Assembly (NCBI RefSeq): GCF_000622325.1
Contig: NZ_JASE01000005.1
Location: forward strand, 3,596,001 to 3,660,000
Direction of reading: 5' to 3'
Source: Sulfitobacter geojensis
GTDB lineage: Bacteria > Pseudomonadota > Alphaproteobacteria > Rhodobacterales > Rhodobacteraceae
Length of the DNA: 64,000 nucleotides
Shown here: positions 1 through 10,177 of the stretch, in pieces
Numbering within the stretch: the stretch's first letter is position 1
Layout of the letters: the number at the start of each line of letters is the position of its first letter
Position numbers and translations under genes: made by a program
Notes under the pieces: generated by a model
The model's database searches: none
What the model was told of the DNA's origin: nothing
Seen by the model: only the letters and a program-made list of their open reading frames with translations

Positions 1-1126
1 CCAACAAGGCAAAGTTGCCCGTTACCATCAGCCGCTGAATATGATGCGCATAGGCGTGTTCGCGTGTCTGTGCCACCGCATGGGACACGCAGTTCATCTT
101 GGTTTCAGCCCCCCAGTAAAACGCGGGCAAGTCCCTGTCATGCTTGAGAATATTGCGCTTTGGATACTCCGGCCCCTCAAGGAAATAGATCCCCCGCACA
201 TATTCACGCCAGCCAATGATCTGGCGGATGAATCCCTCGGCGGCGTTGATCGGCACATCGCCCTTTTTCCACGCCTTTTCAACGGCCTGACAAACCTCCA
301 GCGGGTCCAGAAGGCCGATATTGATATAGGGCGATAACACCGCATGATACAGAAACGCATGGCTCTCCAACATGGCATCCTGATAGTCGCCAAACCGCGG
401 CAGGGCCTGTGTCACAAACTGCTCCATCGCCTCCAACGCCTGCGCGCGCGTGGTGGCAAAACCAAAGGGGCGCAGATCGCCAAAGTGGCTCTCGAACCGC
501 GTCTCGACCAGCGCCAGAACCTCTTCGACCACCGCGTCCGGTTCGAACCATAATGGCCCTTCCACCGACACATCATCCGGTGCCGGTTTGCGGTTGTCGT
601 GATCGAAATTCCACTTGTCTCCGGCGGGTTTATCCCCCTCCATCAACAGGCCTGTTTTGCGCCGCATCTCGCGATAGAAATACTCCATTCGCAACGCCTT
701 GCGCCCCTCCGCCCAGAGCTCGAATTCGCTGTGGCTGGCGATGAATCTGTCATCGGGCAAAAGATGTGTTTTCACCGGCGCATACTTGAGCTTCTCAATC
801 AGCCGCCACTCCCCCGGCTCGGTGCAGATCACCTCCTCTGCGCCGGTCTCCTGCGCGCGACGCAACAGCTCTCCCACGATGCTGCCCGCGTTGTCCTCAT
901 CGTCCAGTTTCGTATACCGCACATCCCAGCCATCCGCTTGTAATGCCTGCGCAAATTTGCGCATAGCCGCAAAGATCAGCGCGATTTTCTTGGGGTGATG
1001 CTTGACGTATCCCGCCTCCTCGGCAACCTCTGCCATTACCACGATATCCTGCGTGCGATCCGCATCGCGCAAGGCCGACAGCCCCTGTGAAAGCTGATCC
1101 CCCAGCACCAAAACCAACCGTTTCAC
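1..1126 (-). CDS. Cryptochrome/photolyase-related flavoprotein, 3' end outside the window
   Basis: Partial gene: about 375 N-terminal residues are present and the frame is open to base 1. The GTG start (V-K-R-L-V-L-V-L-G-D-Q-L-S) overlaps the stop of the upstream SDR gene by 4 bp, so the two are translationally coupled. The LGDQLS opening, the central EYFYREMRR and the stretch with GFIRQIIGWREYVRGIYF fit the COG3046 family, which includes the bacterial (6-4) photolyases/FeS cryptochromes PhrB and CryB. Family members bind FAD, a lumazine antenna and a 4Fe-4S cluster and repair UV lesions or act as light sensors. The C-terminal cysteines that hold the cluster lie outside the window, so repair and sensor roles cannot be separated here. 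Confidence 0.9.
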   Translation of the reverse strand, partial: MKRLVLVLGDQLSQGLSALRDADRTQDIVVMAEVAEEAGYVKHHPKKIALIFAAMRKFAQALQADGWDVRYTKLDDEDNAGSIVGELLRRAQETGAEEVICTEPGEWRLIEKLKYAPVKTHLLPDDRFIASHSEFELWAEGRKALRMEYFYREMRRKTGLLMEGDKPAGDKWNFDHDNRKPAPDDVSVEGPLWFEPDAVVEEVLALVETRFESHFGDLRPFGFATTRAQALEAMEQFVTQALPRFGDYQDAMLESHAFLYHAVLSPYINIGLLDPLEVCQAVEKAWKKGDVPINAAEGFIRQIIGWREYVRGIYFLEGPEYPKRNILKHDRDLPAFYWGAETKMNCVSHAVAQTREHAYAHHIQRLMVTGNFALL

Positions 1127-1788
1127 CACGCCACCTCTTTGCCCGCCCAATCGTAAAATCCGCCCGTTTGCGCGGGGGTCAAACCGTCCATCACGCGCAG
1201 TAGGTTTTCCGCCGCCTCATCAGGTGTCACTGCCGGATGCCGCCCCAGATAGTCGGCCGTGAAAGGCGTCGCGACCGTCCCCGGATGCAACGCCACACAA
1301 ACGCTTTCCTGATGTGTCCGCGCCAGTTCGATCGCTGCCGTGTGCACGATTTGGTTCACCGCCGCCTTGGCCGCGCGATAGCTGACCCAGCCGCCCATCC
1401 GGTTGTCTCCGATGGACCCGACCCGTGCCGACAGAACCGCCAAAACTCCACGCCCCTTGCGCGGCAACAACCCATGCGCGCGCGCCAGCACCAGCGCCGG
1501 CCCCACCGCGTTCAACGCGAACTGATCCAGCATCGCTTGGCTGTCGATCGCCTTGATCGTTTTCTCCGGCTCGGCCCCGTCAATGACCAAAGCGCCGGTT
1601 GCCACAACCACCCTGTCAAACGGCCCGCTCAGCGCATCCAGATGCCCCGCCACCGACGCAGGGTCGGTGATATCAAACCCGTCGTCCCTGCGTGACAGGC
1701 CGGTGACTTCTTCGTCACGGGCCGCACAGGCCGCGACCAATGCCGCGCCAATCCCGCCAGAAGCGCCTATAATCATTGTTTTTCCCAT
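1123..1788 (-). CDS. SDR family oxidoreductase (C-factor-like)
   Basis: A 221-residue short-chain dehydrogenase. The N-terminal nucleotide-binding motif GASGGIG is at residues 8-14, N93 sits in the ALNAVGP segment, the catalytic Ser is near 120 (AVLSARVGS), and Y137-x3-K141 forms the YxxxK pair. The length is normal for a classical SDR. The substrate cannot be deduced; family members annotated as C-factor (CsgA-like) have poorly defined roles. It is the first gene of a two-gene minus-strand unit and overlaps the photolyase-like gene by 4 bp (GTGA). This pairing with COG3046 may indicate a shared light or stress response, but that is inference from position only. Confidence 0.85.
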   Translation of the reverse strand: MGKTMIIGASGGIGAALVAACAARDEEVTGLSRRDDGFDITDPASVAGHLDALSGPFDRVVVATGALVIDGAEPEKTIKAIDSQAMLDQFALNAVGPALVLARAHGLLPRKGRGVLAVLSARVGSIGDNRMGGWVSYRAAKAAVNQIVHTAAIELARTHQESVCVALHPGTVATPFTADYLGRHPAVTPDEAAENLLRVMDGLTPAQTGGFYDWAGKEVAW

Positions 1789-1895
1789 AAAGCACAGCTA
1801 GCGGCAGCGCAGAGCACTTCAATGTGCACACAGGAAAAATCCCAAAATCAAACTCCCCTCTTCCCATTTGAAATCACGGGCCTATAAATACCGCC

Positions 1896-1982
1896 ATGAC
1901 ACACGCCTCACATACTGTGACCCCTTCGCGCATCGACGCGTTGCTTCTGCGTGCCAACCTGCTTCTGCTAATCCGCCTCTGA
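1896..1982 (+). CDS. Putative leucine-rich leader peptide of leuA (28 aa)
   Basis: An ATG-initiated 28-codon ORF ending in TGA, 79 bp upstream of leuA. Eight of its 28 residues are leucine, seven of them in two runs (three codons TTG-CTT-CTG, then four codons CTG-CTT-CTG-CTA), with a final Leu just before the stop. This is the expected design of a ribosome-stalling leader for leucine attenuation. A TATAAA box at 1883-1888 lies only 7 bp before the ATG, so the transcript may be almost leaderless, as known for the trpE leader in rhizobia. No convincing -35 box was found. Being short, it was recognised from composition and position, not homology. Confidence 0.6.
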   Translation: MTHASHTVTPSRIDALLLRANLLLLIRL

Positions 1983-2027
1983 GCGTGCCATCCCGGCGCG
2001 TCCGCTCAGAGGGTTCGCCACCGCGCC
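1976..2027 (+). promoter_or_regulatory. Competing RNA hairpins of a probable leuA attenuator
   Basis: CCTCTGAGCG at 1976-1985 (overlapping the leader stop codon) is perfectly complementary to CGCTCAGAGG at 2003-2012. A second pairing, GGCGCG (1995-2000) with CGCGCC (2022-2027), uses bases from the loop of the first and encloses its right arm, so the two folds compete. Ribosome position on the leucine-rich leader could choose between them. There is no U-run after the second stem, so if this is an attenuator it may act by Rho access or on leuA translation rather than as a classic intrinsic terminator. Confidence 0.5.
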
Positions 2028-2061
2028 AAGGATTAGAACAAGCAGAACGAAAGACATCACA

Positions 2062-3630
2062 ATGACTGATACACAGACCCAAGATCGCGTCATGATCTTT
2101 GACACCACCTTGCGTGACGGCGAACAATCCCCCGGTGCCACGATGACCCACGCGGAAAAGCTGGAAATCGCCGGTTTGCTCGATGAAATGGGCGTCGATA
2201 TTATCGAGGCCGGCTTTCCAATCGCCTCCGAAGGGGACTTTGCCGCCGTTTCCGAGATTGCAAAAAACTCCGTCAATTCCGTGATTTGCGGCTTGGCCCG
2301 TGCGCAATTCGGCGACATCGACCGCTGTTGGGAGGCCGTGAAACACGCCCGCCAGCCGCGCATCCATACGTTCATCGGCACATCGCCCCTTCACCGCGCC
2401 ATTCCGAACCTTTCCAAGGATGAGATGGCCGACCGTATCCACGAAACAGTGACCCACGCGCGCAACCTTTGCGAAAATGTGCAATGGTCGCCAATGGATG
2501 CCACGCGCACCGAACTCGACTACCTCTATCGCACGGTGGAAATCGCGATCAAGGCGGGGGCGACAACGATCAATATCCCCGATACCGTCGGCTATACCGC
2601 CCCGCGCGAAAGCGCCGATCTGATCCGCAAACTGCTTGAAAACGTGCCCGGCGCGGATGAGATCATTTTCGCCACCCATTGCCATAACGACCTTGGCATG
2701 GCGACCGCCAACAGCCTTGCTGCCGTTGAAGCAGGCGCGCGCCAGATCGAATGTACCATCAACGGTCTGGGCGAACGCGCGGGCAATACCGCATTGGAAG
2801 AGGTCGTGATGGCGCTGCGCGTGCGCAACGACATCATGCCCTATCAAACCGGCATTGACGCGACCAAGATCATGAACATTTCGCGCCGTGTTTCCACCGT
2901 GTCCGGGTTCCCAGTGCAACCGAACAAGGCCATCGTTGGCAAGAACGCCTTCGCGCATGAATCAGGCATCCATCAGGATGGCATGCTGAAAAACGCCGAA
3001 ACCTTTGAAATTATGCGCCCCGAAGACGTGGGCCTGACCGAAACCAATATCGTTATGGGCAAACACTCGGGTCGCGCCGCCCTGCGCTCAAAGCTTGAGG
3101 ACCTCGGGTTTGAATTGGGCGACAACCAGCTCAAGGATGTGTTTGTTCGCTTCAAAGAACTGGCGGACCGCAAAAAGGAAATCTACGAAGATGACCTGAT
3201 TGCCTTGATGCGCACCTCCACCGACCCCGAAGAGGACCGCGTGAAGCTGGTGTCGATGCATGTGATCTGCGGCACCGAAGGGCCAAATCAGGCCCGTATG
3301 ACGTTGGACGTCGACGGCACCGAAAGCACAACGGAACAAACCGGCGACGGCCCGGTTGATGCGGCCTTTAACTGCGTCAAGGCGTTGGTCCCCCATGAGG
3401 CGCGTTTGCAGCTGTACCAGGTGCACGCGGTGACCGAAGGAACGGATGCGCAGGCAACCGTATCTGTGCGCATGGAGGAAGACGGCCGGATCGTGACAGG
3501 CCAGTCAGCGGATACCGACACGGTTGTGTCCTCAACCCGCGCCTATATCCACGCGTTGAACCGCCTGTTGGTGCGCCGCGAAAAAGGCGGCACGGACAAG
3601 CGCGAGATCAACTACAAAGATGTGACCTGA
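2062..3630 (+). CDS. leuA: 2-isopropylmalate synthase
   Basis: A 522-residue enzyme condensing acetyl-CoA with 2-ketoisovalerate, the first committed step of leucine synthesis. It has the HMGL-like barrel with TLRDGEQSPG near residue 15 and the metal-binding HCHNDLG near 210, then GKHSGRAAL in the linker and a C-terminal LeuA dimer/allosteric domain (about residues 385-510). Length matches the long LeuA class with leucine feedback inhibition. It stands alone, with leader peptide and competing hairpins in front and hairpins behind. The ribosome-binding site is weak (GAAAG), compatible with control through the leader. Confidence 0.97.
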   Translation: MTDTQTQDRVMIFDTTLRDGEQSPGATMTHAEKLEIAGLLDEMGVDIIEAGFPIASEGDFAAVSEIAKNSVNSVICGLARAQFGDIDRCWEAVKHARQPRIHTFIGTSPLHRAIPNLSKDEMADRIHETVTHARNLCENVQWSPMDATRTELDYLYRTVEIAIKAGATTINIPDTVGYTAPRESADLIRKLLENVPGADEIIFATHCHNDLGMATANSLAAVEAGARQIECTINGLGERAGNTALEEVVMALRVRNDIMPYQTGIDATKIMNISRRVSTVSGFPVQPNKAIVGKNAFAHESGIHQDGMLKNAETFEIMRPEDVGLTETNIVMGKHSGRAALRSKLEDLGFELGDNQLKDVFVRFKELADRKKEIYEDDLIALMRTSTDPEEDRVKLVSMHVICGTEGPNQARMTLDVDGTESTTEQTGDGPVDAAFNCVKALVPHEARLQLYQVHAVTEGTDAQATVSVRMEEDGRIVTGQSADTDTVVSSTRAYIHALNRLLVRREKGGTDKREINYKDVT

Positions 3631-3635
3631 GAATG

Positions 3636-3658
3636 AAGGTGGGCAATTTGCCCACCTT
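3636..3658 (+). terminator. Hairpin 3' of leuA
   Basis: AAGGTGGGC and GCCCACCTT form a perfect 9-bp stem around AATTT, starting 6 bp after the leuA stop. There is no long T-run behind it, so termination strength is uncertain. Confidence 0.5.
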
Positions 3659-3706
3659 ACCCGCGCCCCGCAGTGCATGCAGCGGGCGACAGGATCAAGT
3701 TTGATG

Positions 3707-3742
3707 GGCAAGATGAAGACACAGGGCGCGCTTCATCTTGCC
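3707..3742. terminator. Long inverted repeat between convergent leuA and the VOC gene
   Basis: GGCAAGATGAAG (3707-3718) and CTTCATCTTGCC (3731-3742) are a perfect 12-bp inverted repeat with a 12-nt loop in the gap between two convergent genes. It probably ends or stabilises transcripts from either side; no U-tract is seen. Confidence 0.4.
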
Positions 3743-3797
3743 GTTAAACCCATATCCAACCGAACCGCACATAAAACAGCTGCGTTTCGTCCAAACC

Positions 3798-4379
3798 TCA
3801 AAAGGGGTTCTTCGCCGATCTGTCCGCGCTGAGCGACCCTTGCGACCGTTCCACAATCATCACAGCCGCATCCGCCAGATGTTCCCGCTCAATCGCTTCT
3901 GCGCCGCGTTCCACCCGCAGTTTATGCGCTTGCAACATCACTTCGGCGTGGCTGCTGCCGCGCGGCGGGATGAAGGTATAACAGGCCAGTTCGATCAACA
4001 GACCCAGCGGGTCCTTGAAGTAAATCGAATGCATGAAACCGCGGTCCTTGACGCCCGAATTGCCGATGCCGCGCTCGGCCAGACGCGCAAGCGCCTGATC
4101 GAACATGGCGCGATCCACCTCGAAAGCAATGTGATGCACGCAACCGGCGTCCATCGGCGTGCGGCTGTGCACCCGCTTGCGGTTCTCGTTCGTGAAGATG
4201 GTAATCAAGCGGCCGTCACCGGGGTCAAAATACAAGTGTCCCTCGTCAGGGTCGTCCAGATTCGGTTGATCAAACAGAAAGGGCATGCCCAGAACGCCTT
4301 CCCAGAAATCGATGCTGCTTTGCCGGTCAGCGCCCATCAACGTAATATGGTGCACGCCAAGGCTTTGTATCTTCTTCAT
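3798..4379 (-). CDS. VOC family ring-cleaving dioxygenase/glyoxalase-like protein
   Basis: A 193-residue protein of the vicinal-oxygen-chelate fold. The N-terminal half begins GVHHITLMGADRQSSIDF and the second half holds HHIAFEVD and SIYFKDPLGLLIELA, giving the His and Glu positions typical of the metal site. A C-terminal tail of about 50 residues, rich in charged residues, follows the VOC core. Family members are extradiol dioxygenases, glyoxalase I-like or thiol-dependent enzymes. No pathway neighbour points to a substrate, so no specific reaction is assigned. It is divergently arranged with mreB and convergent with leuA. Confidence 0.8.
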   Translation of the reverse strand: MKKIQSLGVHHITLMGADRQSSIDFWEGVLGMPFLFDQPNLDDPDEGHLYFDPGDGRLITIFTNENRKRVHSRTPMDAGCVHHIAFEVDRAMFDQALARLAERGIGNSGVKDRGFMHSIYFKDPLGLLIELACYTFIPPRGSSHAEVMLQAHKLRVERGAEAIEREHLADAAVMIVERSQGSLSADRSAKNPF

Positions 4380-4486
4380 TTCATCACTCCCACAGGTTCG
4401 TTTCCAGTCTCAACATAGGGCGCAGGCGGCAACATGCCCAACACAGAAAAACACCCCCTTTCACCTGCCCTGCTGCAAGCCTATAA

Positions 4487-5596
<1,110 letters not shown>

Positions 5597-5648
5597 TTTT
5601 TGCTAGGCTCGCAGCAAGGCCTGAAATTCGGGCAGGAGCGCAAGAAAC

Positions 5649-6545
5649 ATGGCAAGCGACCGTTCAAACAGCAGTGACTACACCGCCCCCTTGCGGCGGT
5701 TGCTGTTGGCTGTCCTGATCTTGCTGCTCAGCGCGACGTTTCTTTTGTGGCGCATCGACAGCCCGCGCGTTGAACGCTTTCGCGCCCAGATAACAGACCG
5801 GCTGGTGCCCAACCTTGACTGGGCCATGGCCCCCGTGACCGGCACCGTCAACCTGTTACGCGATTTCCGCTCTTACCAACGGCTGTCCGAACAAAATCAG
5901 GAGCTGCGCAGCGAGTTGCGCCAGATGCAGGCGTGGAAAGAAGCCGCGCTGCAACTGGAGCAGGAAAACGCCCGTTTGCTGGATCTCAACAAGGTCCGGC
6001 TTGATCCGCGCCTGACCTTTATCACCGGTGTTGTGCTTGCTGACTCCGGCTCTCCCTTTCGTCAGTCGGTCCTGCTGAATGTGGGTGCGCGGGACGGTTT
6101 GGTGGATGGGTGGGCCACGATGGATGGTATCGGGTTGGTCGGGCGCATTTCAGGCGTGGCTGAAAACACCGCGCGAGTGATCCTGTTGACCGACGCTACC
6201 AGTCGCATTCCCGCAACGATCCAGCCCTCGGGCCAACGCGCAATTGTGGCGGGTGACAATACCATCGCGCCGCCTGTCGACTTCCTTGAAAACCCCGACC
6301 TCGTGCGCCCCGGTGACCGTGTCATCAGCTCTGGCGATGGCGGTGTTTTTCCGGCGGGCTTGCTTATCGGGCAGGTCGCCGCCGATCCTGGCGGACGGCT
6401 GCGGGTGCGGCTTGCTGCCGATTACGAGCGTCTCGAATTCCTGCGTGTGCTGCGTCATTACGGCACCGAAAACGTGACCGACACCGCGCGGGTCATCACC
6501 GAAAACGGACCGCTGGAGGAAGCACAGGAGGTCGTAACCGAATGA
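5649..6545 (+). CDS. mreC: Rod shape-determining protein MreC
   Basis: 298 residues: a short basic cytoplasmic tail, one membrane helix (about residues 15-36), a coiled coil (about 70-110), and the periplasmic double beta-barrel domain containing RDGLVDGWATMDGIGLVGR and the conserved VISSGDGGVFPAGLLIGQV segment. MreC links cytoplasmic MreB to PBP2 in the periplasm. Preceded by a good Shine-Dalgarno (GGAGCGCAAGAAAC). The stop overlaps mreD (ATGA), indicating coupled translation. Confidence 0.97.
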   Translation: MASDRSNSSDYTAPLRRLLLAVLILLLSATFLLWRIDSPRVERFRAQITDRLVPNLDWAMAPVTGTVNLLRDFRSYQRLSEQNQELRSELRQMQAWKEAALQLEQENARLLDLNKVRLDPRLTFITGVVLADSGSPFRQSVLLNVGARDGLVDGWATMDGIGLVGRISGVAENTARVILLTDATSRIPATIQPSGQRAIVAGDNTIAPPVDFLENPDLVRPGDRVISSGDGGVFPAGLLIGQVAADPGGRLRVRLAADYERLEFLRVLRHYGTENVTDTARVITENGPLEEAQEVVTE

Positions 6546-7081
6546 ACGACCTGACGGCCACACGCCTTTGGCTGATGCGCGGCGCGTTCCTGTTGCTGAC
6601 GCTGATCATTCTGTTCTTCCATCTGCTGCCGCTTGAAACCACACCGCGCCGCTGGGCGGCTCCTGATTTGCTGTTGTGCTTTGCACTGGCGTGGAGTCTG
6701 CGACGCCCCGATTATGTTCCCGCACCCGCCCTTGCCTGCGCCTTTATGCTGGCGGATCTTTTGTTGCAGCGCCCGCCCGGCTTGGGGGCTGTACTGGCAT
6801 TGGTCGGCTGTGAGAACCTGAAAGGACGCGCACGGTCCTTGCGGGACGCGAATTTTGCCACCGAGTGGATCAGCGTTGGCGTGATCATCATCGGCATCGC
6901 CCTCGCGAACAGGGTCATTCTGGCCATTGTCCTGATCGAGCAGCCAAGCCTGTCGCTTGGCCTGTCAGAGCTGTTTCTGACGCTGCTGATCTATCCTGTT
7001 GTTGTCGCGGTTACCCATTTCGGCATGGGTGTGCGCAAGGCCAGTCCGGGGGATCTGGACGGCCACGGGCAGCGGATTTGA
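6542..7081 (+). CDS. mreD: Rod shape-determining protein MreD
   Basis: A 179-residue polytopic membrane protein with about five hydrophobic helices and little other recognisable sequence, as usual for MreD. Identity rests on length, topology and position: it overlaps mreC by 4 bp (ATGA) and is followed 13 bp later by mrdA. It belongs to the inner-membrane elongasome with MreC, PBP2 and RodA. Confidence 0.93.
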   Translation: MNDLTATRLWLMRGAFLLLTLIILFFHLLPLETTPRRWAAPDLLLCFALAWSLRRPDYVPAPALACAFMLADLLLQRPPGLGAVLALVGCENLKGRARSLRDANFATEWISVGVIIIGIALANRVILAIVLIEQPSLSLGLSELFLTLLIYPVVVAVTHFGMGVRKASPGDLDGHGQRI

Positions 7082-7094
7082 CGGGGATGAACAC

Positions 7095-9038
7095 ATGAGA
7101 CGCAACCGCGCGGAAAATGATGCAAGTCACGCCAAGCTGACGCGGCGGGCCGCCCTGCTGGGGGGCGCGCAGCTGTTGTTCATGGGCGGGCTGGCCGCAA
7201 GAATGCGGTACTTGCAGATTGATCAGGCCGATCAGTTCCGGCTGCTGGCCGAAGAAAACCGCATCAACATTCGCCTGATCCCGCCCACACGCGGCGAAAT
7301 CTTTGACCGCAACGGTGTGCGGCTGGCGGAAAACGTGCCGTCCTACCGTATCGTCATGGTGCGCGAGGATGCCGGTGATGTGGATGCGGTGATGGCACGG
7401 CTCAGCCAGATCATCGAGATTGATCTTGAAACCTATGAACGCGCTCTCGAGGAACTGAAACGCTCGGCCCCTTTCCTGCCCGTTACCATCGTTGAAGATG
7501 TCAGTTGGGATGAGGTCAGCAAGGTCAGCGTCAACGCCCCCGCCCTGCCCGGCGTCACACCGGAAGTCGGGCTGACACGGGTCTATCCCCGCGGGTCGGA
7601 TTTCGCTCATGTGGTCGGGCGTGTCGGGCGCGTCAGCCAAAAGGATCTGGATGCGCTGGAAAACCCCGATCAGGTGCTGCGCATTCCGCGTTTCCAGATT
7701 GGCAAGATCAACGTCGAGGCCCGCGCCGAAGATGCGTTGCGCGGGGTGGCTGGCACCAAACAGGTTGAGGTCAACGCAACGGGTCGTGTCATGCGCGAAC
7801 TGGCGCGGCGCGAGGGGCAATCGGGTGCGGACCTGCAATTGACGATTGATTCCAAGCTGCAAGGCTATGTGCAGGCACGTCTTGGCGGGGAAAGCGCGGC
7901 CGTGGTGATCATCGACTGCGAAAGCGGCGATCTGGCCGCCATTGCCTCCGCGCCCAGCTATGACCCGAACCTGTTCATCGGCGGGATTTCATCGGCGGAT
8001 TACGATCCGTTGCTTAATTCGAAATACCGCCCGCTCGTGAATAAAACGGTGCAAGGTGCCTATCCCCCCGGTTCCACGTTCAAGATGATGACTGCGATGG
8101 CCGCCATCGAGGAAGGCATCGTGGGACCGGATGAAACCGTCTATTGTCCCGGACATCTGGAAGTGGCGGGGCGCAAGTTCCACTGCTGGAAACGCGCGGG
8201 CCATGGTTGGGTCGATCTGGGCAATTCGCTGAAACAATCCTGCGACGTCTATTATTACGATCTGGCGCTGAAGGTCGGCATCGAAAAGATCACCGCCATG
8301 GCAAACCGCTTTGGCCTTGGCATCCGCCATGATCTGGCGCTGTCTTCGGTCAATTCGGGCCTGACACCGACAAAAGAGTGGAAACGCACAGCGCGCGGTG
8401 CGGATTGGGTGATTGGTGACACGGTAAACGCCTCTATCGGGCAGGGTTTCATGCTGGCCTCGCCGCTGCAACTGGCCGTGATGACGGCGCGGATTGCCAC
8501 AGGGCGCGCGGTAACGCCGCGTCTGATCAAATCCCGTGACGGGGTGGAGCAACCGCTGGGCGACGGCGGGCCACTTAATATGAACGACAACAACCTGCGC
8601 AAGATGCGGCGTGCCATGTACGAGGTCGTGAACGACCGGCGCGGCACCGCGTATCGCAGCCGCATCATCGCTGATGAATGGCGCATGGCAGGCAAGACCG
8701 GCACCAGCCAGGTGCGCAACATCACTGCCGCCGAACGCGCACGCGGCGTGACCCGCAACGCCGATCTGCCGTGGGAACGGCGTGACCATGCGCTGTTTGT
8801 GGCTTTTGCCCCTTACGACAAACCACGCTATGCCGTGTCGGTACTTGTGGAACATGGCGGCGGGGGTTCAACCGCGGCGGCCCCGATTGCGCGGGATGTT
8901 CTGTTACAAGCATTAGCGGAAGGCGCACCACCGCTGGACGCTTATCCCACCGGCGACCGTGCCCGCATCAAGACCCAGCAAAACCGTCTGCGCGAGGTGC
9001 AGCCCGAGGTGGCGATCAAGGGCAAAGACCAAGCATGA
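7095..9038 (+). CDS. mrdA: Penicillin-binding protein 2 (elongasome transpeptidase)
   Basis: 647 residues from the ATG at 7095. An upstream in-frame start inside mreD is rejected because the segment between is not conserved-looking and 7095 has a GGGGATG-type Shine-Dalgarno. There is one N-terminal membrane anchor (about 20-36), then the PBP dimerisation domain starting PPTRGEIFDRNG, then the transpeptidase domain. Active-site S327-T-F-K330 lies in YPPGSTFK, SCD follows in KQSCDVYYYD, and K534-T-G is in MAGKTGTSQ. It cross-links lateral-wall peptidoglycan with RodA as polymerase partner. The last bases overlap rodA (ATGA). Confidence 0.97.
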   Translation: MRRNRAENDASHAKLTRRAALLGGAQLLFMGGLAARMRYLQIDQADQFRLLAEENRINIRLIPPTRGEIFDRNGVRLAENVPSYRIVMVREDAGDVDAVMARLSQIIEIDLETYERALEELKRSAPFLPVTIVEDVSWDEVSKVSVNAPALPGVTPEVGLTRVYPRGSDFAHVVGRVGRVSQKDLDALENPDQVLRIPRFQIGKINVEARAEDALRGVAGTKQVEVNATGRVMRELARREGQSGADLQLTIDSKLQGYVQARLGGESAAVVIIDCESGDLAAIASAPSYDPNLFIGGISSADYDPLLNSKYRPLVNKTVQGAYPPGSTFKMMTAMAAIEEGIVGPDETVYCPGHLEVAGRKFHCWKRAGHGWVDLGNSLKQSCDVYYYDLALKVGIEKITAMANRFGLGIRHDLALSSVNSGLTPTKEWKRTARGADWVIGDTVNASIGQGFMLASPLQLAVMTARIATGRAVTPRLIKSRDGVEQPLGDGGPLNMNDNNLRKMRRAMYEVVNDRRGTAYRSRIIADEWRMAGKTGTSQVRNITAAERARGVTRNADLPWERRDHALFVAFAPYDKPRYAVSVLVEHGGGGSTAAAPIARDVLLQALAEGAPPLDAYPTGDRARIKTQQNRLREVQPEVAIKGKDQA

Positions 9039-10174
9039 GCTATCTTGAATATACGGTCAAATCCGTCCCCACGGGGTTCCGCAAAATCCTGCACATGAAC
9101 TGGCCTTTGGCGCTTCTGCTGGCGTCGGTTTGTGGTGTCGGTTTCTTGATGCTGTATTCCGTGGCGGGCGGGTCGTTCACCCCATGGGCAGAGCCACAGA
9201 TCAAACGGTTCGGCCTTGGCTTGGCCCTGATGATGGGCGTGGCGATGGTACCGATATGGCTCTGGCGTAACCTGTCGGGCGTGGCTTACGGCGTTTCTGT
9301 GATCCTGTTGGTGCTGGTCGCGTTGATCGGGGAAGAACGCAAAGGATCGCAACGCTGGCTGGACCTCGGCTTCATGGATCTGCAACCGTCCGAACTAATG
9401 AAAATCACGCTGGTGATGTTCCTCGCCGCCTATTACGACTGGTTGCCCGCGAAAAAGGTATCAAAGCCGTTTTGGGTCTTGTTACCGGTGCTGATCATCC
9501 TTGCCCCCACTGCGCTGGTGCTGGAACAACCCGACCTTGGCACGTCGATCCTGTTGCTGACCGCCGGTGCAGGGCTGATGTTTCTGGCCGGTGTGCACTG
9601 GGCCTATTTCGCCGCTGTTATCGCGTCTGGTGTGGGGCTGGTGACAGCGGTGTTTCAGTCGCGCGGCACTGCTTGGCAGTTGTTGAACAACTACCAGTAC
9701 CGCCGGATTGATACCTTTCTGGACCCCGCCGCCGACCCCTTGGGCGCAGGCTATCACATTACCCAATCCAAGATCGCATTGGGCTCCGGTGGGTGGACAG
9801 GACGCGGGTTCATGCAAGGGACGCAATCGCGGCTGAACTTCCTGCCCGAAAAACACACCGACTTTATCTTCACCACACTGGCAGAGGAATTCGGCTTTGT
9901 CGGGGCGATTTCCTTGCTGGGGCTCTATGCGCTGATCATCATCTTTTGCGTGATCACCGCGATCCGCAACAAGGACCGGTTTTCGTCGCTCCTGACACTG
10001 GGCATCGCGCTGAATTTCTTCCTGTTCTTCGCCGTCAACATGTCGATGGTTATGGGCATGGCACCCGTCGTCGGCGTGCCCTTGCCACTGGTCAGCTATG
10101 GTGGGTCGGCGATGCTGGTCCTGCTTCTGGCTTTCGGCCTTGTCCAATCCGCCCATGTCCACAGACCGAGGTAA
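9035..10174 (+). CDS. rodA: Peptidoglycan glycosyltransferase RodA (SEDS family)
   Basis: 379 residues, about ten membrane helices. SEDS signatures include GSQRWLDLGFMDLQPSELMK, QPDLGTSILL and the large-loop segment with QSKIALGSGGWTGRGFMQGTQ, then NFLPEKHTDFIF and GVPLPLVSYGGS near the C terminus. RodA polymerises lipid II during elongation, paired with PBP2 encoded directly upstream (4-bp overlap). Its stop is followed after 3 bp by the dehydrogenase gene, which may be cotranscribed although unrelated in function. Confidence 0.97.
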   Translation: MSYLEYTVKSVPTGFRKILHMNWPLALLLASVCGVGFLMLYSVAGGSFTPWAEPQIKRFGLGLALMMGVAMVPIWLWRNLSGVAYGVSVILLVLVALIGEERKGSQRWLDLGFMDLQPSELMKITLVMFLAAYYDWLPAKKVSKPFWVLLPVLIILAPTALVLEQPDLGTSILLLTAGAGLMFLAGVHWAYFAAVIASGVGLVTAVFQSRGTAWQLLNNYQYRRIDTFLDPAADPLGAGYHITQSKIALGSGGWTGRGFMQGTQSRLNFLPEKHTDFIFTTLAEEFGFVGAISLLGLYALIIIFCVITAIRNKDRFSSLLTLGIALNFFLFFAVNMSMVMGMAPVVGVPLPLVSYGGSAMLVLLLAFGLVQSAHVHRPR

Positions 10175-10177
10175 CCC

